64,000 nucleotides of DNA from Hymenobacter aerilatus (GTDB lineage Bacteria > Bacteroidota > Bacteroidia > Cytophagales > Hymenobacteraceae), in NCBI RefSeq assembly GCF_022921095.1, contig NZ_CP095054.1, positions 62,001 to 126,000 on the forward strand, read 5' to 3'. Positions 1 to 8,884 of the stretch are shown here, piece after piece. Position 1 is the stretch's first letter. Each line of letters begins with the position of its first letter. The position numbers and the translations under genes are program-made. The notes below the pieces were generated by a model. That model was given only the letters and a program-made list of their open reading frames with translations. It made no database searches and was not told the origin of the DNA.

Positions 1-1
1 T

Positions 2-433
2 CAGGACTACACGCCCGACGGCAGCGGCCACCAGCTCGGCCGCCAGGTGGTGAGCGTGCAGGGCCCCAAGTACACGCCCGTCAAGTTCAGCAAAGACCAG
101 CTGCAGTGGAGCAAGAATGGCTATCAGGCTACCCTCGCATTTGACAAAGAGCTGAAAGTTGGCCAGCTGCTGGGCATGAAAATCAGCCTGAGCAAGAATG
201 GGCAGCCGGTGACGGACCTGGATAAGTACCTCGGGGCGCTGGGCCACGTGGTGGTCATCAGCGAAGACACCGAGCGCTACCTGCACGTGCACCCCAACGA
301 CCAGGCCGACAAGGGCCCGGTCATCGGCTTCAACACCAACTTCGAAAAGCCCGGCCTGTACCGCGTTTTCCTGCAATTCAACCACGGCGGGCAGATTCAC
401 ACCGGCGACTTCACCATCAACGTGAAGGCCTAG
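2..433 (+). CDS. Secreted metal-resistance associated protein, C-terminal part (5' end outside window)
   Basis: The reading frame is open to the left edge of the window, so the true start lies upstream; an internal GTG at 47 is not convincing as a start. About 143 residues are visible. The segment with PVTDLDKYLGALGHVVVIS followed by YLHVHP resembles the compact beta-sandwich (YtkA/FixH-like) domains of extracytoplasmic proteins found beside copper efflux genes in Bacteroidota. The His pairs could bind metal. It lies 50 bp upstream of a DUF305 lipoprotein on the same strand and probably belongs to the same metal-resistance operon. Family assignment is by resemblance only; the location outside the cytoplasm is inferred from context. 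Confidence 0.6.
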   Translation, partial: QDYTPDGSGHQLGRQVVSVQGPKYTPVKFSKDQLQWSKNGYQATLAFDKELKVGQLLGMKISLSKNGQPVTDLDKYLGALGHVVVISEDTERYLHVHPNDQADKGPVIGFNTNFEKPGLYRVFLQFNHGGQIHTGDFTINVKA

Positions 434-483
434 CCCGCGCCCATACACCTCATTTTTTCACCTTCAATCCCAACCCAAACCCC

Positions 484-1311
484 ATGAAAAAGTCTGCATT
501 TATCCTCGCCGCCCTCTGTTCGGGCACCCTGCTGCTGGGCAGCTGCAACGCCGACAAATCGGCCGACTCCACGGCTACTGAGACGACCTCGGCCACGGCC
601 GACACCACCGCTGCGGGCGGCGACATGGCCGGCATGGACCATTCGACAATGGCGGACGGTGCCGCCGGCGCTTCGCCCCTGATGGCCTCCATGAACGACA
701 TGATGGCTAAGATGGACGCCATGAAAATGAAGGGCAACACCGACCACGACTTTGCCCACATGATGCTGGAGCACCACAAGGGCGCGGTGGCCATGGCCGA
801 CATCGAGCTGCGCGACGGCAAGGATGCCACCATGCGCCAGATGGCCGAAAAAATCAAGGCCGACCAGCAGAAGGAAATCGGCGAAATGGAGCCTATTGCC
901 GAGCGCCTCGACTCGGCCCCGACCAACTACAAGCCCCAGGACCCGGCCGACCCCTTCACCGCCCAGATGAAGGCCTCGATGGACGGGATGATGAAAAACA
1001 TGCCCCAGATGGTGGCGGACCCCGACATGAACTTCAACATGCTCATGACGGTGCACCACCAGAGCGCCGTGGACATGGCCAAAGCCGAGCTGGCCCACGG
1101 CAAGGACAGCAAGCTCAAGGAGATGGCGCAAATGATGATTGACGCCCAGCAGAAGGAAATCCAGCAGTTCAAGGACTGGCACACCAAGAACGAGGGCAAG
1201 ATGAAGACCTCGGCCGCCGTGTACGAGTGCCCGATGGGCTGCGAAGGCAGCCGCAGCAACAAGCCCGGCAAGTGCCCCACCTGCGAGATGGATTTGGTCA
1301 AAAAAGCCTAA
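484..1311 (+). CDS. DUF305 lipoprotein with tandem DUF305 repeats and C-terminal heavy-metal-binding domain
   Basis: A 275-residue lipoprotein. The signal peptide ends in a lipobox (LLGSC, Cys at about residue 21). A low-complexity Thr/Ala linker and a Met/His patch (MAGMDHSTM) follow. Two DUF305 units then carry the family's HH signatures: MMLEHHKGAVAMA near residue 95 and MTVHHQSAVDMA near 185, each followed by a QQKEI helix. The tail (YECPMGCEGS...KPGKCPTCEM) is a heavy-metal-binding domain of the CPMHPEV...PGKCPxCGM type, here with CPMGCEGS replacing CPMHPEV. The His, Met and Cys ligands suggest periplasmic or surface copper/silver binding ahead of the efflux system. DUF305 biochemistry is poorly defined, so the role is inferred from ligands and neighbours. 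Confidence 0.85.
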   Translation: MKKSAFILAALCSGTLLLGSCNADKSADSTATETTSATADTTAAGGDMAGMDHSTMADGAAGASPLMASMNDMMAKMDAMKMKGNTDHDFAHMMLEHHKGAVAMADIELRDGKDATMRQMAEKIKADQQKEIGEMEPIAERLDSAPTNYKPQDPADPFTAQMKASMDGMMKNMPQMVADPDMNFNMLMTVHHQSAVDMAKAELAHGKDSKLKEMAQMMIDAQQKEIQQFKDWHTKNEGKMKTSAAVYECPMGCEGSRSNKPGKCPTCEMDLVKKA

Positions 1312-1342
1312 TCCCACTCCAAATACACCGCTACAGTCCTCC

Positions 1343-1870
1343 ATGAAAATGCTTCGCACCCTCTTCGCCGCGCTGGCTTTGCTGGCCGCCGCGCCCCTCG
1401 CCCACGCCCAGCACGCCGAAATAGCGGCGGGCGAAACCCACGCTCACGTAGCCCCCCACGGCGGCGTGGTGCGCTCGGCCAGCCCCTACCACCTGGAGCT
1501 GGTGGCCCAGCCCACCGAGTTGGCTTTTTACCTGCTGGGAGCCAAGATGAGTGCCGTGCCCAACAAGGGCATGAGCGGCTCGGTGCTGGTGCAGCTGACC
1601 ACCAATGCCACCGTGACCGTGCCGCTGGCCCTGGCCGGCGACGACCACCTCACGGCCAAGCTGCCCGCCGGGGCCAAGGTGCGCACGGCCATCGTGACGC
1701 TGAACACGGCCGATGGCAAAGCCCTGACCGTGCGCTTCGACAAGCTGGACGAGGCCCACGGCCACAAAGCCGTGGGCGCGGCTTTCGCCTGCCCCATGCA
1801 CCCCGAAGTGGCCGCCACCGCGCCGGGCAAATGCCCGAAGTGCGGCATGGCGCTGGTCAAAAAATCCTAG
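1343..1870 (+). CDS. Secreted protein with C-terminal CPMHPEV heavy-metal-binding domain
   Basis: A 175-residue protein with a cleavable signal peptide (hydrophobic core LFAALALLAAAPLAHA). The middle region begins with His-rich AHVAPHGGVV and looks like a small beta domain similar to those accompanying CusB-type adaptors. The last 30 residues hold FACPMHPEV...APGKCPKCGM, a classic heavy-metal-binding domain with two Cys clusters and a His. It sits 31 bp downstream of the DUF305 lipoprotein, which ends in a related domain, and 85 bp upstream of the TolC-like gene. It probably binds or hands over copper or a related metal in the periplasm. The start was chosen at the ATG directly before the signal peptide. 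Confidence 0.8.
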   Translation: MKMLRTLFAALALLAAAPLAHAQHAEIAAGETHAHVAPHGGVVRSASPYHLELVAQPTELAFYLLGAKMSAVPNKGMSGSVLVQLTTNATVTVPLALAGDDHLTAKLPAGAKVRTAIVTLNTADGKALTVRFDKLDEAHGHKAVGAAFACPMHPEVAATAPGKCPKCGMALVKKS

Positions 1871-1955
1871 CTACCGGCGCGGTCCGACTCCGGGCCGCCC
1901 TTCGTGTCCCGCTCCCCTCCGTCGGCTGCCGGCGGAGGGGCCAGCGGCCTAACTC

Positions 1956-3203
1956 ATGCTTATGAACAATCTTCCCATTCGCCAGCGCCGGTTCAGGCTC
2001 TTGCTGCTCCTGCTGGTACTGCTGGCCGGACCGGCGGGGGCGCAGCAGGTCGTGGTGCGCCTCGACAGCGCCGAGCAGCAGGCCCTGCGCCGGCACCCGC
2101 GCCTGCGCCAGTCGGCTGAGGAAATCGCGGAGCAGCGCGCCCTGAAGCGTGGCAGCTTCTCGCCCACCAACCCGGACTTTCTGTTTTCCGCGCCCACGGG
2201 CGAGCGGTGGGCCCCGGGCGTGGTGCAAACCATTGATTTCCCCACGGTGTACCGCCGGCAGGCCCAGGCCGCGCAGGCCGGCATCACCCTGGCCGAGCGG
2301 GGCCTCGACGTGAACCGGGCCACCGTGCGGCGCGACGTGCGCCAAGCCTACCTGAGCCTGCAGTTTGCCGAGGCGCAGGTGCGCCAGCTCACTTATCAGG
2401 ACAGCCTGTTTCGGGCGTTGCAAGTGGCCACCGACCGCCTGTTCAAGGCCGGCGAGGTAACGGCCTTGCAGCGGGTGAGCACCGAGGCCGAAGCCCGGCA
2501 GGTGCGCAATCAGCTCGACCAGGCCGTGGTGGACCAGCGTTCGGCGCAGCGCCGCCTAGGCCTGCTGCTCGGGCAGCCGGAAGCCAACCTCACCGCCGAT
2601 GCCGACCTGCGCCAGACCGGCCCCGAGCTGGCCCGCGCCGGCGCGGAGCTGCTGGGCACGCTACCCCAGCAGGACAGCGCCGCCGTGGCCTTGAGCCCCA
2701 CGCTGGCTTACTACGGCCAGAACGTGGCGCTGAGCCAGTCGGGCATCAGCCTGGTGCGGGCGCGGCGCACCCCGGCCCTGACGCTGGGCTATCAGAATCA
2801 GGCCTATGAGAACTCGCTGGTAAAGTACCGCTTTCAGTTCGGCGTGTCGGTGCCCATCTGGTTCTGGACCTACCGCGCGCAGCTGCAGGCGGCCACGGCG
2901 CGCAGCAAGGCCGCCCAGGCCCAGCTGCAGGTGCAGCGCCTCGACCTGGGCACCCAGTACCAGCAGGCCCTAGCCGACACGCGCAAGTTTGCCGCCTCGC
3001 TCACCTACTACGAGCAGACCGGCCTGCCCCAGTCGCGGGCCATCATCAGCCAGTCGCAGCGCCTGTTCAAGGCCGGCGAAATCAGCTACCTGGTGCTGAT
3101 TCAGAGCCTGAACCAGGCCTTTACCATTCAGAATACCTACCTGACCACCATCCGCGACTACCGTCAGGCCATCGTTGCACTTAACTACCTGCGGGGACAA
3201 TAA
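1956..3203 (+). CDS. TolC-family outer-membrane efflux channel (CusC/CzcC-like)
   Basis: A 415-residue outer-membrane factor. A signal peptide (LLLLLLVLLAGPAGA) precedes two long alpha-helical hairpins rich in Ala, Gln, Arg and Leu, as in TolC-family channels. The repeated phrase RLFKAGEV (near residue 165) and RLFKAGEI (near 375) marks the internal duplication typical of the family. It is somewhat short, as CzcC/CusC members of Bacteroidota often are. Its stop overlaps the next start (TAATG), and the adaptor and RND pump genes follow, so it should form the outer-membrane exit duct of this tripartite pump. ATG at 1962 is an alternative start two codons downstream. Confidence 0.9.
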   Translation: MLMNNLPIRQRRFRLLLLLLVLLAGPAGAQQVVVRLDSAEQQALRRHPRLRQSAEEIAEQRALKRGSFSPTNPDFLFSAPTGERWAPGVVQTIDFPTVYRRQAQAAQAGITLAERGLDVNRATVRRDVRQAYLSLQFAEAQVRQLTYQDSLFRALQVATDRLFKAGEVTALQRVSTEAEARQVRNQLDQAVVDQRSAQRRLGLLLGQPEANLTADADLRQTGPELARAGAELLGTLPQQDSAAVALSPTLAYYGQNVALSQSGISLVRARRTPALTLGYQNQAYENSLVKYRFQFGVSVPIWFWTYRAQLQAATARSKAAQAQLQVQRLDLGTQYQQALADTRKFAASLTYYEQTGLPQSRAIISQSQRLFKAGEISYLVLIQSLNQAFTIQNTYLTTIRDYRQAIVALNYLRGQ

Positions 3204-3814
3204 TGAAGAACCTCCTCCTGCTTTTGCTGGCCCTGCTGCTGGCCACCGGGGCCCGCGCCCACGGCGGCGAAGACCACGGCGACGCGGCCAAACCCTCGGC
3301 CGGGCCGGTGGCCACCACCTTCTCGGTGGCGGCGCTGTCCGAGAGCTTCGAGCTGCTGCTGCGCTTCGAGCCGTTGAAAAAAGGTGAAGACGCCGACATG
3401 CGACTGTTCGTGTCGGACTACGCTACTAACGCGCCCATCAAGGGAGCCAAGCTGACGGTGACCTGCCCGGAAGCGGCCGACCTGAAATTCACGGTATCCG
3501 AAAAGTCGCCGGGAGCCTACCTAGTCGAGGGCACGTTTCCGGCCAATAAGAAGTACAGCCTGGCCGTGAACATCGTGGCCGGCGACAAGGCCGACTTGAT
3601 GCTGCTCTCCGGCATTGAGGTCGGCAAGCTGCTGCCCGTGGCGGCGGCCCCGGCTCCGGCCGCCGCGCCCCTCATCGGCTCCTGGAAAACCGTGCTGCTG
3701 CTCTTCGGGGCCTTCGCGCTGGGCATTGCCCTCACTGCCCTGGTTATGCGCCGCCGTCGCCCGGCCGCTGCCGTCCCCACTTCAACGCCCGCTGTTTATG
3801 AAAACCACGCATAA
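3203..3814 (+). CDS. Secreted His-rich accessory protein of the RND efflux operon, single C-terminal membrane segment
   Basis: 203 residues. The signal peptide is followed at once by HGGEDHGDAA, a likely metal-binding His/Asp/Glu patch that recurs in the mature N-terminus of the adaptor encoded next. Residues 30-140 look like an Ig/YtkA-like beta domain (MRLFVSDYATNAPIKGA...GAYLVEGTFPANKKYSL). An Ala/Pro linker leads to one transmembrane helix near residues 153-175 and a basic RRRR anchor. It is coupled at both ends: it starts on the stop of the TolC gene and overlaps the adaptor gene by 17 bp. It probably presents metal to the pump; no family name is certain. Confidence 0.7.
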   Translation: MKNLLLLLLALLLATGARAHGGEDHGDAAKPSAGPVATTFSVAALSESFELLLRFEPLKKGEDADMRLFVSDYATNAPIKGAKLTVTCPEAADLKFTVSEKSPGAYLVEGTFPANKKYSLAVNIVAGDKADLMLLSGIEVGKLLPVAAAPAPAAAPLIGSWKTVLLLFGAFALGIALTALVMRRRRPAAAVPTSTPAVYENHA

Positions 3815-4946
3815 GTTTCTCGCCGCTACGGCCGCCCTCGGGCTGGCCTTTTCCGTGCTGCTGCCCCCGCCCGCCGCGCTGTGGGCGCACGGTGGCGAAG
3901 ACCACGGCGACGCGGCCCACGCTTCCAGCGGTGTGGCCATGACCGATGCCGTGGCGTTGCCCAAGGAAAGCCAGTTCCTGTTCGGGGTGCGCACGGCCCT
4001 GGCCGGCTACTCCGATACCTATAACCGGCTGACCCTCTACGGCACCGTGGCCTCAGCCGCCGGGGGCGAAGGCCGGGTGGTGGTACCCCAGACCGGGCGC
4101 ATCGTGAGCCTCGCGGCCAAAGTAGGGCAGCCGGTGCGCGCCGGGCAGGTGCTGGCCGTCATCGACCAGACCCTGGACGCGACCCAGCAAATCGGCCTCA
4201 GCACCGAGCGGGCCAACGCCCAGGCCGAGCTGCGGGCGGCCCAGCAGGACTACGCCCGCCTGCAGACCATCGCCGACATCGCGGCCCGCAAGGACGTGGT
4301 GGCCGCCGAGCTGCGCCTGCGCCAGGCCCGCCAGAACGCGGGCATTCTTAACGGGCAGGCCAGCAACCGCCGCGTCACCATCACTTCGCCCATCAGCGGC
4401 ACGGTGGACGTGTTCACCCTCGCGGTGGGCCAGCAGGTGACCCAGGGCGACGAGCTGTTTCGGGTGCTCAACCCCGGCAAGCTGCGGGTCGAAGCCCAGG
4501 TGTTCGCCCAGGACTTGGACAAGATTCCGGCCGGGGCCCAGTTTCAGGTGGAAGGCCTGCAGGGGCAGGCCGGCAGCGCCCCGGCCCGGCTGGTGGTGTT
4601 CAGCAACGTAGTGAACCCGGTGAACCAGGCCCGCCAGCTGGTGCTGGAACTCGACCCCACCGGTACCAACCTATTCCGCGCCGGCCAGGCCGTGAACGTG
4701 CAGGTGCTGGGCCGCAGCGGCGGCGGCAAAAAGCAGCTGGTGGTGCCCACTTCGGCGCTGACCGATTTGAACGGCAAGCCCGTGGTCTTCGTGCACACCG
4801 ACCCCGAAACCTTCAAAATCCGCTACGTGCAGCCGGGTGCCGCTAACGGTGCGCAGACGGTGCTGCTGGCCGGCGACGTGAACGAAAACGACCGGGTGGT
4901 GAGCGTGGGCACCTACCAGCTCAAATCCATCTACTTGAACCAATAG
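3798..4946 (+). CDS. RND efflux periplasmic adaptor (CusB/CzcB-like membrane fusion protein)
   Basis: 382 residues. ATG at 3798 was chosen because it begins a good signal peptide (AATAALGLAFSVLLPPP); the frame is open further upstream but only inside the previous gene. The mature end starts AHGGEDHGDAA. The lipoyl/barrel-sandwich halves (GRIVSLAAKVGQPVRAGQVL and PISGTVDVFTLAVGQQV) flank an alpha-helical hairpin of Ala/Arg/Gln repeats around residues 130-185. The beta-barrel and membrane-proximal domains follow (VVPTSALTDLNGKPVVFVH). It overlaps the upstream accessory gene by 17 bp and is 3 bp from the pump gene. It links the inner-membrane pump to the TolC-like channel and may pass metal to it. 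Confidence 0.9.
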   Translation: MKTTHKFLAATAALGLAFSVLLPPPAALWAHGGEDHGDAAHASSGVAMTDAVALPKESQFLFGVRTALAGYSDTYNRLTLYGTVASAAGGEGRVVVPQTGRIVSLAAKVGQPVRAGQVLAVIDQTLDATQQIGLSTERANAQAELRAAQQDYARLQTIADIAARKDVVAAELRLRQARQNAGILNGQASNRRVTITSPISGTVDVFTLAVGQQVTQGDELFRVLNPGKLRVEAQVFAQDLDKIPAGAQFQVEGLQGQAGSAPARLVVFSNVVNPVNQARQLVLELDPTGTNLFRAGQAVNVQVLGRSGGGKKQLVVPTSALTDLNGKPVVFVHTDPETFKIRYVQPGAANGAQTVLLAGDVNENDRVVSVGTYQLKSIYLNQ

Positions 4947-4949
4947 CGG

Positions 4950-7900
4950 ATGCTCGATAAAATCATTCGTTTTGCCCTGCAAAACCGCCTGCTCATGCTG
5001 GCCTTTGCCGCGGGCCTGCTCATCGCCGGCACCTACACGGCGCGCCAGCTGCCCGTGGACGTGCTGCCTGACCTCGACCGCCCCCGCGTGACCGTGTTCC
5101 TGGAAGCGGCCGGCATGGCCCCCGAGGAAGTGGAAGCCCTGGTAACGCTGCCCGTGGAAACGGCCCTGAACGGGGCCACCGGCGTGGCGGCCGTGCGCTC
5201 CAACTCGGCCATCGGCTTAGGGATGGTGTTCGTGGAGTTCGACTACGGCACCGACATTTTCACGGCCCGCCAGATTGTGGCCGAGAAGCTGCAAACCGTG
5301 AGCGGGCAACTGCCCACCGGCATTACGCCGGTGCTGGGACCGATTTCCTCGGTGATGGGCCAGATTATGCTGGTGGGCCTCTCGGGAGGCCAGCAGACCA
5401 ACGCGGCCGACCTGCGCACGCTGGCCAACTACACCGTGCGCCAGCGCCTGCTCAGCATTCCCGGCGTGGCCCAGGTCATTCCCATCGGCGGCGATAACCT
5501 GCAGTACCAGGTGCTGCTGGACATGCCCCGCTTGAACGCCACGGGCCTGACCGTAACGCAGGTGGAAGAGGCGCTGCGCCGCTCCAACCTGAACACCACC
5601 GGCAACTTCTTCGACCGCAACGGCTCGGAAGTGCTCATTCGCAACCTGGGCCGGCTGCGCTCGGTGGCTGACATCGAGAACATCATCGTGGGCTACCGGC
5701 AGGGCTCGCCCATCAGCGTCAAGCAGGTGGCCAATGTGGCCTTCGGGGCGCGCTTCAAGCGCGGCGACGGCAGCGTGAACGGCAAGCCCGCCGTCATTCT
5801 CAGCATCGAAAAGCAGCCCGGCACCGCCACCGTGGGCCTGACCCAGGCCGTGGAAAAGGCGCTGGTCGAGCTGAAGCCCTCGCTGCCCAAGGACGTGCAG
5901 GTAAACACCCGCCTGTTTAAGCAGGCCGATTTTATCGAGTCGTCGATTACCAACGTGGAGGAGGCCCTGCGCGACGGGGCCATTCTGGTGGTCATCGTGC
6001 TGTTCGCCTTCCTGCTGAACGTGCGCACCACCTTTATCTCACTGGTGGCCATTCCGCTCTCGCTGCTGGTGACGGCGCTGGTATTCCGCGTGGCGGGCAT
6101 CAGCATCAACACCATGACGCTGGGCGGGCTGGCCATCGCCATCGGCGAGTTGGTCGATGACGCCATCGTGGACGTGGAAAACGTGTTCCGCCGCCTGCGT
6201 GAAAATCAGCACCTGCCCCAGCCCAAACCGGCCCTGCAGGTAATTTACGCTGCCTCCTCGGAGGTGCGCAACTCCATTGTGTACGCCACCATCATCGTGG
6301 TGCTGGTGTTCCTGCCGCTGTTCGCGCTCGAAGGCATGGAGGGGCGCATTTTTGCCCCGCTGGGCATTGCCTACATCACCAGCATTGTGGCGTCGCTGTT
6401 CGTGTCGCTCACCATCACGCCGGTGCTCTGCTACTACCTGCTGCCCAAGATGAAGCAGATTCGGGCGGCCGAGCAGGAAGGCGGGCTGGTGCGCTGGCTT
6501 AAGCGCAAGGATACCGGCCTGCTGGGCTGGGGCCTGACCCACCCGAAAATGGTGCTCACGGTCACTGGGCTGCTGTTCGCACTGGCCGCCTCGCTGGTGC
6601 CCTTCTTTGGCACCGAGTTTCTGCCGCCCTTCAACGAAGGCTCGCTCACGGTCAACTTCTCGGCCCCGGCCGGCACCTCGCTCACCGAATCCAACAAGCT
6701 GGGCACGCTGGGGGAGGAGCAGATTTTGCAGCTGCCGGAAGTAGCTTACACCGCCCGCCGCACCGGCCGCGCCGAGCTGGACGAACACGCCGAGTCGGTC
6801 AACAATTCGGAAATCGAGGTGGCCTTCAAAACCGAGCAGGAGTTGGAACAAGCGGGAAAAACAATGCGCAGCCGGGAGGAAATCCTGGCCGACCTGCGCC
6901 AGCGGCTGGGCCTGATTACCGGCGTCAACGTCAACATCGGCCAGCCCATCAGCCACCGCCTCGACCACCTGTTGAGCGGGGTGCGGGCGCAGGTGGCCAT
7001 TAAGGTATTCGGCAACGATTTGCTGGAGTTGCGCCGCTACGCCAACGAAATTCGCACGGCCGCCAGCTCGGTGCCCGGCGTGGTCGACCTGCAAGTGGAG
7101 AAGCAGGTGCAGATTCCGCAGCTGCTGGTGCGCCCCCGCGACGCCGCCCTGCGCGCCTACGGCCTGGAGCGGGGCCAAGTGGTGGCCACCTTGGAAACGC
7201 TGTTTCAGGGCGACGTGGTGTCGCAGATGCTCGACGGCCAGAAGCGCTTCGACCTCATCGTGAAGCTGCCCGAAGCCCAGCGCAACGACATCGCCACCAT
7301 CGCCCAGACCCGCATCGAGACGCCCTCGGGGGCGCTGATTCCGGTGAGCCAGGTGGCGGACGTGAGCTACGAGCCCGGCCCGAACACCGTCAACCACGAA
7401 AACACCCAGCGCCGCATCACCGTCTCGATGAACGTGGCCGGGCGCGACCTGGGCAGCACCGTCAAAGAGGTGCAGGCCCGCATCAATCAGCAGGTGAAGC
7501 TGCCAGCGGGCTACTACCTGACCTACGGCGGGCAGTTCGAAAGCCAGCAGTCGGCCTCGCAGAAAATTCTCTGGCTGAGCTTGTTCTCGCTGGCCGGCAT
7601 CTTCCTGGTACTGTACTCGCACTTCAAGTCGGGGCTGATGGTGGGGCAGATTATGCTCAACATCCCGCTGGCCCTCATTGGCTCGGTGGTGGCGGTGCTG
7701 CTCACGGGCGGCACGTTCAGCATTGCCTCGCTGGTGGGCTTCATCACGCTCACCGGCATCGCCTCGCGCAACGGCATCATGATGATTTCCCACTACATCC
7801 ACCTGGTGGAGCACGAGGGCGAGAGGTTCAGCAAGGAGATGATTATCCGCGGCTCGCTCGAACGCCTGGTGCCGGTGCTGATGACAGCCCTGGTAGCGGC

Positions 7901-8171
7901 GCTGGCCCTGGTGCCGCTCACGCTGGCCAAGGACGCGCCGGGCAAGGAAATTCTCTACCCCGTGGCCACGGTCATCCTCGGCGGCCTGCTCAGTTCCACC
8001 TTCCTCGACATCGTGGTGACGCCGGTCGTGTTCTGGCTCTTCGGCGAAAAGGCCCTGGCCCAGTACCAGCGCGGCCACCACGAAGTCAGCCTCGATGCCC
8101 ACCCGCAGGAGTTGGACGCCCAGCCCCTGACGCCGCCCGCCGACCTGAACCCGGTGCAGCCGGCCGTCTAA
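4950..8171 (+). CDS. Heavy-metal RND efflux pump (CusA/CzcA family)
   Basis: 1073 residues, the usual length for this family. The N-terminal transmembrane helix is followed by DVLPDLDRPRVTV, then two large periplasmic porter regions and two groups of membrane helices. The conserved TM4 motif GGLAIAIGELVDDAIVDVEN carries the acidic pair Asp403-Asp404, and NVFRRLREN follows as in CzcA/CusA proteins. The late motif FITLTGIASRNGIMMISHYIHL also matches the family. It should use the proton gradient to export Cu(I)/Ag(I) or divalent cations. The copper-centred neighbours favour copper or silver, but substrate cannot be settled from sequence alone. Confidence 0.92.
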   Translation: MLDKIIRFALQNRLLMLAFAAGLLIAGTYTARQLPVDVLPDLDRPRVTVFLEAAGMAPEEVEALVTLPVETALNGATGVAAVRSNSAIGLGMVFVEFDYGTDIFTARQIVAEKLQTVSGQLPTGITPVLGPISSVMGQIMLVGLSGGQQTNAADLRTLANYTVRQRLLSIPGVAQVIPIGGDNLQYQVLLDMPRLNATGLTVTQVEEALRRSNLNTTGNFFDRNGSEVLIRNLGRLRSVADIENIIVGYRQGSPISVKQVANVAFGARFKRGDGSVNGKPAVILSIEKQPGTATVGLTQAVEKALVELKPSLPKDVQVNTRLFKQADFIESSITNVEEALRDGAILVVIVLFAFLLNVRTTFISLVAIPLSLLVTALVFRVAGISINTMTLGGLAIAIGELVDDAIVDVENVFRRLRENQHLPQPKPALQVIYAASSEVRNSIVYATIIVVLVFLPLFALEGMEGRIFAPLGIAYITSIVASLFVSLTITPVLCYYLLPKMKQIRAAEQEGGLVRWLKRKDTGLLGWGLTHPKMVLTVTGLLFALAASLVPFFGTEFLPPFNEGSLTVNFSAPAGTSLTESNKLGTLGEEQILQLPEVAYTARRTGRAELDEHAESVNNSEIEVAFKTEQELEQAGKTMRSREEILADLRQRLGLITGVNVNIGQPISHRLDHLLSGVRAQVAIKVFGNDLLELRRYANEIRTAASSVPGVVDLQVEKQVQIPQLLVRPRDAALRAYGLERGQVVATLETLFQGDVVSQMLDGQKRFDLIVKLPEAQRNDIATIAQTRIETPSGALIPVSQVADVSYEPGPNTVNHENTQRRITVSMNVAGRDLGSTVKEVQARINQQVKLPAGYYLTYGGQFESQQSASQKILWLSLFSLAGIFLVLYSHFKSGLMVGQIMLNIPLALIGSVVAVLLTGGTFSIASLVGFITLTGIASRNGIMMISHYIHLVEHEGERFSKEMIIRGSLERLVPVLMTALVAALALVPLTLAKDAPGKEILYPVATVILGGLLSSTFLDIVVTPVVFWLFGEKALAQYQRGHHEVSLDAHPQELDAQPLTPPADLNPVQPAV

Positions 8172-8181
8172 GTTTTTGGTT

Positions 8182-8778
8182 ATGTCCCTCGCTCCACTCT
8201 CCCTGCCTAACGATGCCGGCTGTGTGCTTTACATCAAGCACATGGTCTGCGCGCGCGGTATTCGGGTGGTGCGGCGGGAGCTGGAAGGCCTGGGGCTGCA
8301 GGTGCTCGATGTGCGGCTGGGCGCGGCCACGGTTTTGGACCAGGCTGGGCAGCTGGACTGGGCCCGTATTCGCCAGGCGCTGGCCACGGCCGGCTTTGCC
8401 CTGCTGGAAAGCCCCGCGCAGGCGCTGGTGGACCGGGTAAAGCTGGCCGTGGCCCAACTGCTGCGGCGCTCCGGCAACACGCTGCGGCACCGCGAGTTCG
8501 TTCCCGCCCTGGCCCGGGAGGTGGGCCTGGACAGCCGCCGCCTGCACGCGGCCTTCGCCCAGCTGCCCGGCCACGAAAGCCTCATCAGCTACATTACCAG
8601 CCAGCGGCTGGCCTACGCCCAGGAATTGCTGCAGACTTCCCGGCTCGACATCGGGCGCATTGCCCGGCAGCTAGGCTACGGCAGTTTGGCGCACTTTTCC
8701 GGGCAGTTCCGGCGGTTTGCGCAGTGCTCCCCCTCGGCCTACCGGCAGCAGCTGGCCTTTACACAGAGTGTTGATTAG
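8182..8778 (+). CDS. AraC-type regulator with degenerate HMA-like N-terminal domain
   Basis: 198 residues. ATG at 8182 was preferred to an upstream TTG. Residues 8-75 look like a ferredoxin-like fold of the heavy-metal-associated type (LYIKHMVCARGIRVVRREL...GLQVLDVRLGAATV). In relatives this loop usually reads C-x2-C; here only the first Cys is present (MVCARG). Residues 100-195 form the AraC/XylS double helix-turn-helix, with the second HTH at LDIGRIARQLGYGSLAHFSGQFRRFAQCSPSAYRQQ. It lies 10 bp after the RND pump gene and probably controls the efflux operon in response to metal. Regulation and ligand are inferred. Confidence 0.75.
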   Translation: MSLAPLSLPNDAGCVLYIKHMVCARGIRVVRRELEGLGLQVLDVRLGAATVLDQAGQLDWARIRQALATAGFALLESPAQALVDRVKLAVAQLLRRSGNTLRHREFVPALAREVGLDSRRLHAAFAQLPGHESLISYITSQRLAYAQELLQTSRLDIGRIARQLGYGSLAHFSGQFRRFAQCSPSAYRQQLAFTQSVD

Positions 8779-8884
8779 CAGGCCAAATTGTGGTTATCCA
8801 ATATGAAAGTTCGACTGTAGAAACTTACCTGGCTCCGTTCCACGTTTTGCTTCTCTTTCATCTTTCACAGCACCACGTCCTTCT

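Noticed and set aside
6039..8102. 687-codon open frame on the minus strand opposite the RND pump gene
   Set aside because: Composition (His, Gln, Arg, Gly rich, no motifs) is that of an antisense shadow of GC-rich coding DNA; the + strand frame is a clear CusA-type pump.
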